DNA from: Streptomyces sp. GESEQ-35
GTDB taxonomy: Bacteria > Actinomycetota > Actinomycetes > Streptomycetales > Streptomycetaceae
Direction of reading: 5' to 3'
NCBI RefSeq assembly: GCF_017948485.1
Contig: NZ_JAFFSX010000032.1
Location: 1 to 64,000, forward strand
DNA length: 64,000 nt
Positions within the stretch are counted from its first letter, which is position 1. Each line of letters starts with the position of its first letter. Under the pieces are notes generated by a model. It did not search any database, was not told the origin of the DNA, and saw only the letters and a list, made by a program, of their open reading frames with translations. Below are positions 37,145-45,441 of this stretch, piece after piece. The position numbers and the translations under genes were made by a program.

Positions 37145-37716
37145 AGCGCTTCCCGTGCGTCGAGTCGGGCCCTCAGGCGTCGCAGACAGCGCTGGCGCAA
37201 CGGCCCGATACTGCCCACGGCGATGCCCAGTGCGGCGGACACTTCCTGGTAGCTGGGCGGCGGCGTGGCCATCAGCACCCGCAGCAACTGTCGGCAGCGG
37301 TCCCCGAGTTCCTCGAACTCCTCCCACAGCCGCCGGATGCGCTCGGTCTGCGCGGCCGCCTCCTCGGAGTCGATCAGGTACTGCTCGGGCGTACGGTCCT
37401 CGCTGACCCGGTCCAGCAGCTGGGCATCGTCCGTCGGAGTCAGCCGCCTTAAGCTCTTCAGCACCTTCAGGCACTCGTGCCGTGCGGTGCTGGCCAGCCA
37501 CGCCCCTGCCTTCTGGGGCTCTCGGATACGTCCGAGGTGCTGGGCGAAGCGGAACCACACCGTCTGGTACACCTCGTGCGCGTCGGCATCGGAGAGCCGA
37601 TGGGCGCGCACAACGGACCAGACCAGCGGGCTCAGCCCTTCCACCAGCGCTTTCCAGGCCGCCGCGTCGCCGTCCACAGCGGACTGGACGAGCGCGCCGA
37701 CATCTGCACGGTCCAC
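37141..37716 (-). CDS. ECF RNA polymerase sigma factor of the protease/CHAT locus (191 aa)
   Basis: Region 2: WKALVEGLSPLVWSVVRAHR, DADAHEVYQTVWFRFAQHL, AWLASTARHECLKVLKSL. Region 4: ELGDRCRQLLRVLMATPPPS, YQEVSAALGIAVGSIGPLRQRCLRRL. The GTG 37716 has GAGGGG at good spacing; ATG 37740 is an alternative eight codons longer. Its stop overlaps the partner gene start. It lies 59 bp downstream of the subtilase stop on the same strand and may be read from the same transcript. ECF factors direct RNA polymerase to a small regulon; neighbouring protease genes are likely targets. Confidence 0.9.
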   Translation of the reverse strand: MDRADVGALVQSAVDGDAAAWKALVEGLSPLVWSVVRAHRLSDADAHEVYQTVWFRFAQHLGRIREPQKAGAWLASTARHECLKVLKSLRRLTPTDDAQLLDRVSEDRTPEQYLIDSEEAAAQTERIRRLWEEFEELGDRCRQLLRVLMATPPPSYQEVSAALGIAVGSIGPLRQRCLRRLRARLDAREAL

Positions 37717-37775
37717 GGCCCCACCCCTCGTGTACGGCATGTCATCGTACGCCGTGGAAGGGGCGACTCCGGCCC

Positions 37776-39203
37776 TCATGCGCCTACGGAGCGCTGCACG
37801 ACCGGCACCGCGCGCCAGGTGCTCGGGCGCAGCGCCGGTACCTGCGCCCCGCGCACCTCCGCGAACTCGGTGTTCGCCGTGAGGAGTTGCTGCCGGGCGG
37901 CGCGAGCGTCGGACTCCTTGTGCGCGGTCATGTGCGCGGCGACCAGACCGGCGGCGACGGGGGTGGCGAACGAGGTCCCGCTCCAGTGCGCGAACCCTTC
38001 GAACATCACCTGGTCGGGCTTGACCGAATCGGAGGTCAACACACCGGTGTGGCTGGGGTGTTGGCAGGTGCACAGGTAGGAGAAGCCGAACCGGCAGGCG
38101 TCGTACGTGGTGTGCTGGTACACGTACGGGACGGGAGCGTCGAAGCCGATGAGAGGGCTCGTCAGCTGCTCGCCGGGGGCGTAGACCTTCACCCAGGAGC
38201 CGTGGTTGGTGAAACAGGCGCCGAACTCACCGTCGCTGCGCAGTGCGCCGACCGACAGCACGACGTTCGCGTAGTCGGGCAGGTCTGCGTAGGCAGCGGG
38301 CCAGAAGGGTGTGGCGCTGGCGTTGTTGCCGGCGGCCGCGACGAGGAGGGTGCGGGGCTGGGCGCGCAGCGCCTGCATGAAGTTCTCCACGCCGAGCAGT
38401 CCGTCGGCGCTGCCGTTCGGTGTGCCCGCGGAGAGGCTGATGATGTCGGGCCAGCCGTGCCGGTCGACGGCGTCGAAGAGCTTCTCGCCGAACTCGGACT
38501 CCAGGATGGCGCCCGCGTCGTTCAGTGTGTTGCTGACGTCGATGTCCGTGTTGGGCGAGAGGGCCGCGACGAGTCCGGCGATGAACGTGCCGTGTCCGAC
38601 GTACTGCTGGAGGATTCCGTTGTCGTCGCACTCCTTGATCTGGGCGTCCCCCTGCACATGCGCCATGAGGGGGTAGGAGCGGTAGTCGTGCACCAGGCCG
38701 GTGTCGATGACCAGGACGCCGACGGCCGTGTCGGGGTCGTGCCTCGCCTCTGCCGGAGCCGGGTTGGGCGTCTGCGTGAGCAGCGCGGGAACGGGCTCCG
38801 CCGGGTTGCAGGCGTTGACCGTCGTGGACACCACGTGGTTGCGGCTGACCAGCCGGCGTCGGGCGCGGCCCTCTGTCTCCCGCAGGGCGCGCAGGGCGCC
38901 CGCGACCGCACGGTCACCGGTGCGGTCGCCGTGGCCGGGGTCGCCGACCTGGATACGGGTGATGCCCGAGCGGTTGGTCTCCGGGCCCGCCCGGCGCACC
39001 CGGTCCGAGGTGAGGCCGGTGAACTCGGTGAAGTGCGTGCGCACGGCCTCCTCGACGACCCGTGCCTCCTCGCCGTCGCGGGCAAGGACGACGCCCTTCT
39101 CGTAGAAGAACTCGGCGGAGTCGTCCGGCCCCATCGCCAGCGGCACGTCGGGCATGGAACGCTGGATCTGGTCGAACTGCTCATGGAATCGCTGAGGTGC
39201 CAT
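37776..39203 (-). CDS. S8 (subtilisin-like) serine peptidase without signal peptide (475 aa)
   Basis: Catalytic Asp167 (GVLVIDTGL), His204 (YVGHGTFIAG), oxyanion Asn293 (AAAGNNAS) and Ser411 (WSGTSFATPVAAGL) are intact. About 160 residues precede the Asp, with no Sec or Tat signal and no membrane helix, so it appears intracellular; the N-region may be an inhibitory prodomain. A Cys/His-rich insertion between Asn and Ser (CRFGFSYLCTCQHPSH, residues 370-385) could bind metal. The ATG 39203 follows GGGAGGGGAC. It is divergent from the CHAT gene and co-directional with the sigma factor. It could act upstream or downstream of the CHAT protease; this is inference. Confidence 0.92.
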   Translation of the reverse strand: MAPQRFHEQFDQIQRSMPDVPLAMGPDDSAEFFYEKGVVLARDGEEARVVEEAVRTHFTEFTGLTSDRVRRAGPETNRSGITRIQVGDPGHGDRTGDRAVAGALRALRETEGRARRRLVSRNHVVSTTVNACNPAEPVPALLTQTPNPAPAEARHDPDTAVGVLVIDTGLVHDYRSYPLMAHVQGDAQIKECDDNGILQQYVGHGTFIAGLVAALSPNTDIDVSNTLNDAGAILESEFGEKLFDAVDRHGWPDIISLSAGTPNGSADGLLGVENFMQALRAQPRTLLVAAAGNNASATPFWPAAYADLPDYANVVLSVGALRSDGEFGACFTNHGSWVKVYAPGEQLTSPLIGFDAPVPYVYQHTTYDACRFGFSYLCTCQHPSHTGVLTSDSVKPDQVMFEGFAHWSGTSFATPVAAGLVAAHMTAHKESDARAARQQLLTANTEFAEVRGAQVPALRPSTWRAVPVVQRSVGA

Positions 39204-39256
39204 CGCGTGTCCCCTCCCACTGAGGCTTCGGTCGTCAGTCAGAGTCAGTGAGCCGT

Positions 39257-39267
39257 CGCTTGATACA
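39257..39267. promoter_or_regulatory. Shared 11-bp motif, S8/CHAT divergent promoter
   Basis: CGCTTGATACA, identical to 43892-43902 in the LuxR/metalloprotease divergent promoter. It is AT-rich for this genome and lies 54 bp before the subtilase start and 48 bp before the CHAT start. A TACCAT -10-like hexamer (39302-39307) ends seven bases before the CHAT GTG, so that mRNA may be leaderless. Confidence 0.5.
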
Positions 39268-39314
39268 GCAACAAACCCGTGTGGCGTGTACCTGCGGCTA
39301 CTACCATCCTTTGG

Positions 39315-41918
39315 GTGACAGCGGGAAGCGACTCGGTTCTCGAACTGCTGCCGATGGTGTTCGCCTCACCGAAAGAGGCTCTGGCGCGGGCGGAACAGGT
39401 GCTCGCCGACGATCCCTCACCGCTGCACGCCAGTGTCGCCCATCAGGTGATCGGCATCTGGCAGCGGGACTTCGGCGACCTGCGGATCGCCCTGCGGCAT
39501 CTGCGGCGCGCCCGCGACCTGGCGGCACGCGCCGAGTCGGCCGACCGGGAGGCGGATGTCCTGGGCACTCTCGGCGTGGCGCTGGTCCACGCGGGCAGCA
39601 CCCGGCAGGGCCTGGAGGCGTTCGAGCGGGGTGTCGCACGCGGTACGGGACTCACCCGGGCGCGTGTCCTGTACCGCCGGGCCTATGTCTGGTGGGTGCT
39701 GGGCCATCACCGGGAGGCGCTGGAGGACGTACGCCGGGCCATTCCCGTGCTGCGGCAGGCCGATGACGTCATCTGGACGGCGCGGGCGCTGACGCTGCGG
39801 GCCACCGTGCATCTGGCGCTGGGAGCGGTGGAGCGGGCCGAGGCCGACTTCACCGCCGCTGAGGCGCTGTGGGACACCACCGGCCAGGAGCACGACAAGG
39901 CGGACGCGGTGGAGAGCCGGGGGCTCGCCGCGTTCCGGTCGGGGGACGTACCTGCCGCGCTGCGGCTCCTCGACGAGGCCGAGGAGCGGTACGCCAAGCT
40001 CGGCACGCCGACGTTCATGCTCAACATCCGGCGCTGCGAGGTGCTGATGGCGGCCGGGCTCGCTCCCGAGGCGCTCGCCGAGGCCGACACGGCCATAGGA
40101 GTGCTCGACGGCATCGGCGGACAGTCCACCCGCAAGGCGGAGCTGCTGCTGGCCGCCGCCCGTGCGGCGCGTCTCGCGGGCGACCCGCAGACCGCGATCG
40201 CCCGCGCGGATCTCGCCGTACGGCTGTTCGCGGCGCAGCGGCGCACCTGGTGGGAGACGCACGCCCGGCTGGTGCTGATCGAGGCGCGCGTCGCCGCCGG
40301 GCGCACCTCGGGGCGGCTGGTCGCGGACGCGGCCGGGGTGGCGGACCGGCTGGCCGCGTTCGGCGCGCCGGCCGCGCCCGAGGCGTCGCTGCTCGCGGGC
40401 CGGATCGCGCTCGCGCTGGGCTGGCGGACCGACGCGGAACGGCACTTGACCGTCGCCGCGCGCAGCCGGCACAGCGGGCCGCCGCTGGCCCGGCTGACGG
40501 GCTGGGCGGCGCAGGCGCTGCGTGCAAAGGCCGCCGGTTCCGGCCGACGGGTCCTGGAGGCGTGCCGGCGCGGTCTCGACGTGCTCGACGACCACCGGAT
40601 GACGCTCGGCGCCTCGGAGTTGCGCGCCCGCGCCACCGAGCAGGGCGCCGAGCTGGCCGCGCTGGCCCAGCAGGCGAGTCTGGTCTCCGGCGGGCCGCGC
40701 CAGCTGCTGGTGTGGAGCGAACGCTGGCGGGCCACCGCACTGTCCACGCCGCCCACCCGGCCGCCCGCCGACCCGGCGCTTCAGACAAGCCTCACCGCCT
40801 ACCGAGAGATCGCCGCGCGCGCGGAACACGCACGCCTGGACGGCCGTCCGGTTCCCGCCCTGGAACGGGAACAGCGGCGTCTGGAACGGGAGATCCGCTC
40901 CCGCACCCTGCACATCCGCGGCGACGCGCCCGGTGACGGGGCTCCCTTCGACCCGGCCCGGCTGCTGGCGCGGCTCGGTGAGGTACGGCTGGTCGAACTC
41001 GCGGTGCTCGACGGACGCGTCCATGTGCTGCTGTGCGGGCAGGGGCGGGTCAGGCGGTTCGAGGCCGGGTTGCTCGCGGACGCGGTCGTCGAGGCCGAGC
41101 ATGTGCAGGCCGGGCTGCGGCGGCTGGCGCATCCCGGGGCGGAGGGCAGGCTGCCGGTGGTGGAGGCGGCGGGGCGGCGGCTGGAGGAGCTGCTGCTCGG
41201 CCCGGCGGCCGCGCATCTGGGCTGCGGCCCGGTCGTGGTGGTGCCGCCGGGCCGGCTGCACCGCGTGCCGTGGGCGCTGCTGCCGTCGCTGCGGGAGCGG
41301 GTGCTCAGCGTGTCGCCGTCGGCGAGCAGCTGGCTGCGCGCGAGGGAGACCGAGCCGCCGCCGGGTGGCCGCCATGTCCTGGTGCGCGCCCCGGGGCTGG
41401 CGACCGGTGGCGCGGAAGTGCCGGAAGTGGCCGACCGCTACGGCGCGCCGACAGTCCTGGAACACGACCACGCGCGCGTGCCGCGCGTGTTGGAGGAGCT
41501 CGACGGCGCGGCGCTGGCCCACATCGCCGCGCACGGCACCTTCCGCGCGGACAGCCCGCTGTTCTCGTCGCTGCGGATGGCGGACGGGCCGCTCATCGTG
41601 CACGACTTCGAGCGCCTCGACCGCAGCCCGTACCGGATCATCCTCTCCAGCTGCGACACCGCCCGGCTCGCGTCGGTCGGCGCCGACGAACTCCTCGGCC
41701 TCGTCACGGCGTTGCTGCCGCTCGGGACGGCGGGTGTCCTGGCGAGCAGCGCGCCCGTCAACGATGCCGCGGTGGTTCCGCTGATGCTTGCCCTGCACAA
41801 GGGGCTGAGCGTCGGTCTGTCCTTGGCCGAGGCCCTGCGCGATGCCCGCGCGGCCCTGCCGGGGGATGCGGTGCATCAGGCTACGGGTTGGGCGTTCTCA
41901 GCGTTCGGAGCGGCTTAG
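39315..41918 (+). CDS. TPR-CHAT domain protein (caspase-like peptidase, 867 aa)
   Basis: Residues 1 to about 470 are TPR-like helical repeats (EALARAEQVLADD, RDLAARAESADREADVLGTL, RALTLRATVHLALGAVERAE). A coiled basic linker follows, and the C-terminal third is a CHAT domain: VVVVPPGRLHRVPWALLPSL, catalytic His740 in LAHIAAHGTF, catalytic Cys780 in IILSSCDTARLA, and ADELLGLVTALLPLGTAGVLAS. CHAT proteases are relatives of caspases and separase, known from Craspase and gasdermin-activating systems. The GTG at 39315 was chosen for a leaderless-type promoter; ATG 39354 is an alternative. It is divergent from a subtilase and near an ECF sigma factor, a LuxR ATPase and an astacin-like protease. Likely cytoplasmic. 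Confidence 0.92.
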   Translation: MTAGSDSVLELLPMVFASPKEALARAEQVLADDPSPLHASVAHQVIGIWQRDFGDLRIALRHLRRARDLAARAESADREADVLGTLGVALVHAGSTRQGLEAFERGVARGTGLTRARVLYRRAYVWWVLGHHREALEDVRRAIPVLRQADDVIWTARALTLRATVHLALGAVERAEADFTAAEALWDTTGQEHDKADAVESRGLAAFRSGDVPAALRLLDEAEERYAKLGTPTFMLNIRRCEVLMAAGLAPEALAEADTAIGVLDGIGGQSTRKAELLLAAARAARLAGDPQTAIARADLAVRLFAAQRRTWWETHARLVLIEARVAAGRTSGRLVADAAGVADRLAAFGAPAAPEASLLAGRIALALGWRTDAERHLTVAARSRHSGPPLARLTGWAAQALRAKAAGSGRRVLEACRRGLDVLDDHRMTLGASELRARATEQGAELAALAQQASLVSGGPRQLLVWSERWRATALSTPPTRPPADPALQTSLTAYREIAARAEHARLDGRPVPALEREQRRLEREIRSRTLHIRGDAPGDGAPFDPARLLARLGEVRLVELAVLDGRVHVLLCGQGRVRRFEAGLLADAVVEAEHVQAGLRRLAHPGAEGRLPVVEAAGRRLEELLLGPAAAHLGCGPVVVVPPGRLHRVPWALLPSLRERVLSVSPSASSWLRARETEPPPGGRHVLVRAPGLATGGAEVPEVADRYGAPTVLEHDHARVPRVLEELDGAALAHIAAHGTFRADSPLFSSLRMADGPLIVHDFERLDRSPYRIILSSCDTARLASVGADELLGLVTALLPLGTAGVLASSAPVNDAAVVPLMLALHKGLSVGLSLAEALRDARAALPGDAVHQATGWAFSAFGAA

Positions 41919-41952
41919 CTCCGTTGGTTGCGTGGTTCGTTGGCTGCGGGCC

Positions 41953-41996
41953 GGTGGGGGCTGGTCGCGCAGTTCCCCGCGCCCCTTACGGGGCGC
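41953..41996. repeat. Intergenic GC-rich repeat with hairpin (copy 1)
   Basis: GGGGGCTGGTCGCGCAGTTC followed by CCCGCGCCCCTTACGGGGCGC, with a GCGCCCC/GGGGCGC stem. It lies between the convergent CHAT and LuxR genes and probably acts as a two-way terminator. Related copies are at 45221, 54261 and 61211. Confidence 0.8.
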
Positions 41997-42035
41997 TTTA
42001 CCGCGGCGGACTTCATGAGTGCGCTTAGAGCAGGC

Positions 42036-43892
42036 TCACGCCGGTTGCGCGTCCGGTTGTTCCATCAGCCACGGCAAGGCTGCTCGGTCGCTCGCGCCCA
42101 GTCGGGCGTATGCGCTGTAGAGGTGGTTGCCGACTGTGCGGATGGACAGGGTGAGTTGTTCGGCGATCTGGCGGTTGCTGAGGCCTGCGGCCGCGAGGGT
42201 GACGATCTGGCGTTGCCGGGTGGTGAGTTCGCCGAGGACCAGGCCGGACAGGGCCGGGGTGTGGGCGCCCTGGCAGCGTCGGGCCAGGGCGACGGCACGG
42301 GTGCGGGAGGTGCGGGCGGCACGTGGGTCGCGGTGGGCCCGTGCGGCCTGGGCGTGCGCCTCGGCCGCGAAGAGCAGGAAGCCGCGTTCCTGGAGCCGTC
42401 CGGCCGCCCGGTCCAGGGCCGGTCCGTCGCCACGGGTGAGCGCGTCCGCGTGCGCGGCGAAGACGCTGCCCACCGGCAGCCGGGCGGCGGCCTGTGCGGG
42501 AGCGCCGAGGCGGACGGCGTCGTACCGGGCGAACACGCTGTCCCCGGCGATCGACCGGACGGCGGAGTCGAAGTCGCCGCGTGCCGCCGCCAGCCAGGTC
42601 GCCGCCTCACCCTTGGCCGGACGTCCGGCCAGGATCTCGTGCACCGTCGTCACCTCGCCCGACTGGGCGGCGGCGAGGGCGAGTTCGAGGAGGCAGGAGG
42701 GATCGTCGGGTGATTCCCGCAGGCCCTCCTGCGCCCAGGCCGCGGCCTCACGCAACTCGCCGCGCAGCCGCACGGCACGCGCGCGTACGGCCGCGTACTC
42801 GGCCGGGACCGGCTCCCCCGCCTCGACGAGCCACTCCCCCACGGGTGCCCGCAGCTCTCGTACGTCGGCCTCGTCGATCAGCTGTGCCAGGTCGGCCGCT
42901 TCGTCCTTGAGGGCCGGTCCGCACTGGTCCGGTGTACGGGCCAGCCTCCGGGCCCGGAGCCGGCCGGCCGCGGCCCGCAGCACCGGGCCGTGCAGGGGGT
43001 GGGCGAGACGGACGGCGCCATGGTCGTCGATGTCGATCAGTCCGTCGGTCTCCAGGCGTTCGAGCACCCGCAGATCGAAGTCGTCGGTGGTCGGCGGCAG
43101 GGGCTCGGCGAAGGCGAGGAGTTCAAGGGTCTCGCGCTCCTCGGGGTCGATGCGGTCGACGACCGAAGTCGTCCGTTCGCGCACGGTCGGGGTCAGGGGT
43201 ACCGGGCCGCGCCAGGCCCGTTCGTCCGAGCCCGGGATCCCGGTGAGCAACCCCCGCTCGCGCAGCGCGCCCGACAGGTCGCGCAGGAGTCGCAGATCGC
43301 CACGGCACAGTCGGTGCAGCCGGTTCGCGGTGAGCGGCTCCAGCCGGCCGCCGGAGCCCGCGGCCGACAGCTGGGCCGTCTCCTCGCGCGGCAGCGGATC
43401 CAGGGCGAAGCGCGGCAGCAGCTCACCGGTCCACAGCCGCGACACCGCGCCGGGCACCGGGACGCCGTCCGTGGCCACGATCAGCAGCCGGGTGCGGCCC
43501 TGGACCGCCAGCTGGTGGACCAGGGCGGCCGAGGCGTCGTCGAGCAGATGCGCGTCGTCCACCAGCAACGTCCGTACGGTGCCCAGCAGTTGGACCGCCT
43601 TGTGCAGTGTGACCGTCTCGGGCAGCAGATGCGCGAACGCGGCGAAGGGGATGTGCTTGGTCTCGGGGGTCCCGGCGGCCCTGGCGCAGTCGGTGCCGCG
43701 GACCGCCTCCGTGACGAGCCGGGTCTTGCCGCAGCCCGCCGGGCCCGTCACCACGATGCCGTGCCGGCCGGCGGTCAAGGTCCCGCGGATCAGTTCCAGT
43801 TCGTTCTCCCGGCCGGTGAACGGCCAGGGCAGTTCCAGGGTCTTCGCGTCGCGTTCATAGGTCATCACATCAACAAGAGCAGGGTTACTCAC
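42036..43892 (-). CDS. LuxR-family regulator with N-terminal ATPase (618 aa)
   Basis: The N-terminal STAND-like ATPase has Walker A VVTGPAGCGKTRLV and Walker B TLLVDDAHLLDDAS. A helical middle follows, and the C-terminal GerE HTH reads LTTRQRQIVTLAAAGLSNRQIAEQL then SIRTVGNHLYSAYARLG. It is smaller than most LALs. The GTG 43892 starts an unusually AT-rich first few codons; ATG 43865 would also leave the ATPase whole. It is divergent from the astacin-like protease with the motif CGCTTGATACA at its start. It is a candidate controller of the CHAT/protease locus, its ATPase sensing a nucleotide or ligand. Confidence 0.9.
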   Translation of the reverse strand: MSNPALVDVMTYERDAKTLELPWPFTGRENELELIRGTLTAGRHGIVVTGPAGCGKTRLVTEAVRGTDCARAAGTPETKHIPFAAFAHLLPETVTLHKAVQLLGTVRTLLVDDAHLLDDASAALVHQLAVQGRTRLLIVATDGVPVPGAVSRLWTGELLPRFALDPLPREETAQLSAAGSGGRLEPLTANRLHRLCRGDLRLLRDLSGALRERGLLTGIPGSDERAWRGPVPLTPTVRERTTSVVDRIDPEERETLELLAFAEPLPPTTDDFDLRVLERLETDGLIDIDDHGAVRLAHPLHGPVLRAAAGRLRARRLARTPDQCGPALKDEAADLAQLIDEADVRELRAPVGEWLVEAGEPVPAEYAAVRARAVRLRGELREAAAWAQEGLRESPDDPSCLLELALAAAQSGEVTTVHEILAGRPAKGEAATWLAAARGDFDSAVRSIAGDSVFARYDAVRLGAPAQAAARLPVGSVFAAHADALTRGDGPALDRAAGRLQERGFLLFAAEAHAQAARAHRDPRAARTSRTRAVALARRCQGAHTPALSGLVLGELTTRQRQIVTLAAAGLSNRQIAEQLTLSIRTVGNHLYSAYARLGASDRAALPWLMEQPDAQPA

Positions 43893-43902
43893 GCTTGATA
43901 CA
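43892..43902. promoter_or_regulatory. Shared 11-bp motif, LuxR/metalloprotease divergent promoter
   Basis: CGCTTGATACA, identical to 39257-39267. It abuts the GTG start codon of the LuxR gene (overlapping by one base) and lies 60 bp before the metalloprotease start. On the minus strand it reads TGTATCAAGCG. Confidence 0.5.
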
Positions 43903-43962
43903 CAGGGACTTGAGTAGCTCCCGACTCAGGCGCCCGGCGTCGGTGGACGGCACTCTGATCGC

Positions 43963-45048
43963 ATGACCGCACGCTACTGCTCCCTCGCGCAGCAGTCGGC
44001 TCCCGTCTTCGCACCGGGGCTGACCGCCGAGCGGCTCAGTGCGCTCATCGGCGGTCGCCAGATGTGGGTCAACGGCACCGTGCTGCACTACTACTTCTTC
44101 GACGGCGACACCGACGGATCCGTCCTTTCCGTACCGGGAACCGGGGAGACCCGCCGGGTGTCGTGGGTCGGTTCCAAGGAGCAGCAGGACGTCGTGCGGG
44201 AGTGCTTCCAGGAGTGGCAGGACCTGGGGGTCGGTCTTCACTTCGTGGAGGTCGGCGACCGCTCGGAGGCCGAGCTGCGTATCGGGTTTCAGCTCGGCGA
44301 CGGCTCCTGGTCGACCGTCGGCAAGGACGCCCTGCGGGTCGGCCGGGGTGAGCGGACCATGAACTTCGGCTGGGACCTGACCGCGCCCGCGGAGCGCGGG
44401 ACGGCCCTGCACGAGGTAGGGCACGCGCTCGGCATGCTGCACGAGCACCAGAACCCGTTCGCCGGTATCCACTGGGACGACGAGGCCGTCTACGCCGATC
44501 TGGCGGGCCCGCCGAACTTCTGGAGCCGCGACAAGACGCACTTCAACATCCTGCGCAAGCTCGACCGGGACGAGGTCAACGGCTCCGTCTGGGACCCGCA
44601 GTCGATCATGGAGTATCCGTTCTCGGACGGGCTGATCCTGGAGCCCGAGCAGTACCGCGCGGGCCTGAACCCGCCCGGCACGCTCTCCCCGTCCGACAAG
44701 GAGTTCGTCCTGCGCTGGTACCCGTCGGCCGAGGTGCCGCGGCCGGCCGCGCTGGTGCCCTTCCGTTCGGCGCCGCTGCGCCTCGGCCCCGGCGAGCAGG
44801 CCGACTTCACCGTCGAGCCGCCGGAGACCCGGGAGTACAGCGTGGGCACCTTCGGTGACAGCGACACCGTCGTCGTGGTCTTCGAGGAACGGGACGGCGA
44901 GCCCCGCTACCTCTCGGGCCAGGACGACGGGGGCACACCGCACAACGCAGCCGTCACGGCCAGGCTCGTCAAGGGCCGCCGCTATTTCGTCCGTGTGCGA
45001 CTCCACTCGACGTGGGGATCGGGGGATACGGCGGTCATGTGCTGGTGA
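43963..45048 (+). CDS. Astacin-like (M12A) zinc metallopeptidase without signal peptide (361 aa)
   Basis: The astacin zinc signature is complete: ALHEVGHALGMLHEHQNP (His150, Glu151, His154, His160, Glu161), with a Met-turn SIMEYPFSD. The N-terminal half contains the usual astacin core (VRECFQEWQDLGVGLHFVEV, TMNFGWDL). The C-terminal 110 residues form a beta-sandwich (PLRLGPGEQADFTVEPPETR, KGRRYFVRVRLHSTWG) like PPC/CARDB domains. No signal peptide or classic prodomain is present, although such enzymes are normally exported. The ATG 43963 has no strong ribosome site. It belongs to the cluster with CHAT and subtilase genes and may be part of the same proteolytic network. Confidence 0.9.
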   Translation: MTARYCSLAQQSAPVFAPGLTAERLSALIGGRQMWVNGTVLHYYFFDGDTDGSVLSVPGTGETRRVSWVGSKEQQDVVRECFQEWQDLGVGLHFVEVGDRSEAELRIGFQLGDGSWSTVGKDALRVGRGERTMNFGWDLTAPAERGTALHEVGHALGMLHEHQNPFAGIHWDDEAVYADLAGPPNFWSRDKTHFNILRKLDRDEVNGSVWDPQSIMEYPFSDGLILEPEQYRAGLNPPGTLSPSDKEFVLRWYPSAEVPRPAALVPFRSAPLRLGPGEQADFTVEPPETREYSVGTFGDSDTVVVVFEERDGEPRYLSGQDDGGTPHNAAVTARLVKGRRYFVRVRLHSTWGSGDTAVMCW

Positions 45049-45102
45049 CAGCACATGACCGCTCGCCACGGCCGGTCGGACCACTGTCCGGCACGGGGGA
45101 GC

Positions 45103-45146
45103 GGTGGCGGGACGCCACCTTCGGGGGAGGGGGACGTCCCGCCACC
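45103..45146 (+). terminator. Hairpin terminator after the metalloprotease
   Basis: Perfect 12-bp arms GGTGGCGGGACG (45103-45114) and CGTCCCGCCACC (45135-45146) with a 20-nt loop, 55 bp after the stop. In the 393-bp gap 45049-45441 I otherwise see only the repeat at 45221. Confidence 0.75.
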
Positions 45147-45220
45147 ACGCCATTGTCAGTGGCGACGGCTAAGCGCTCCGCGGGAAGTGCAGCGATGGGC
45201 CGTCGATCGCCTTCGGGTCC

Positions 45221-45286
45221 GTTGTGGCTGGTCGCGCCCACGCGGCGGAGCCGCATAGTGACACGTCCCGCGCCCCTTCGGGGCGC
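45221..45286. repeat. Intergenic GC-rich repeat (copy 2, with insertion)
   Basis: GTTGTGGCTGGTCGCGCC, then a short unrelated insert with its own small hairpin (GCGGCGGAGCCGC), then TCCCGCGCCCCTTCGGGGCGC. The flanks match the copies at 41953 and 54261. It lies between convergent metalloprotease and GST genes. Confidence 0.7.
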
Positions 45287-45441
45287 TTCCGAACCAGCCG
45301 ACTTCACCGGGCCCGCTTAGCTTCGGTGGATGACTTCACCGCGGGTGACGAGCGGGCCGCGCCGAAGCGATCGCGTACGGCAGGTCGGTTCGGTGGGGAC
45401 TCCCGAGCATCAGCTCGACTGGACGGACTGACGCCGGTCGC

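Noticed and set aside
39257..39307. ECF-type or housekeeping -35/-10 assignment for the CGCTTGATACA motif
   Set aside because: No -10 at 16-19 bp from TTGATA at either copy, so I left it as a shared motif only.
39417..41876. 819-codon minus-strand ORF opposite the CHAT gene
   Set aside because: Compositional shadow with no recognisable motif; the + strand has intact CHAT motifs.
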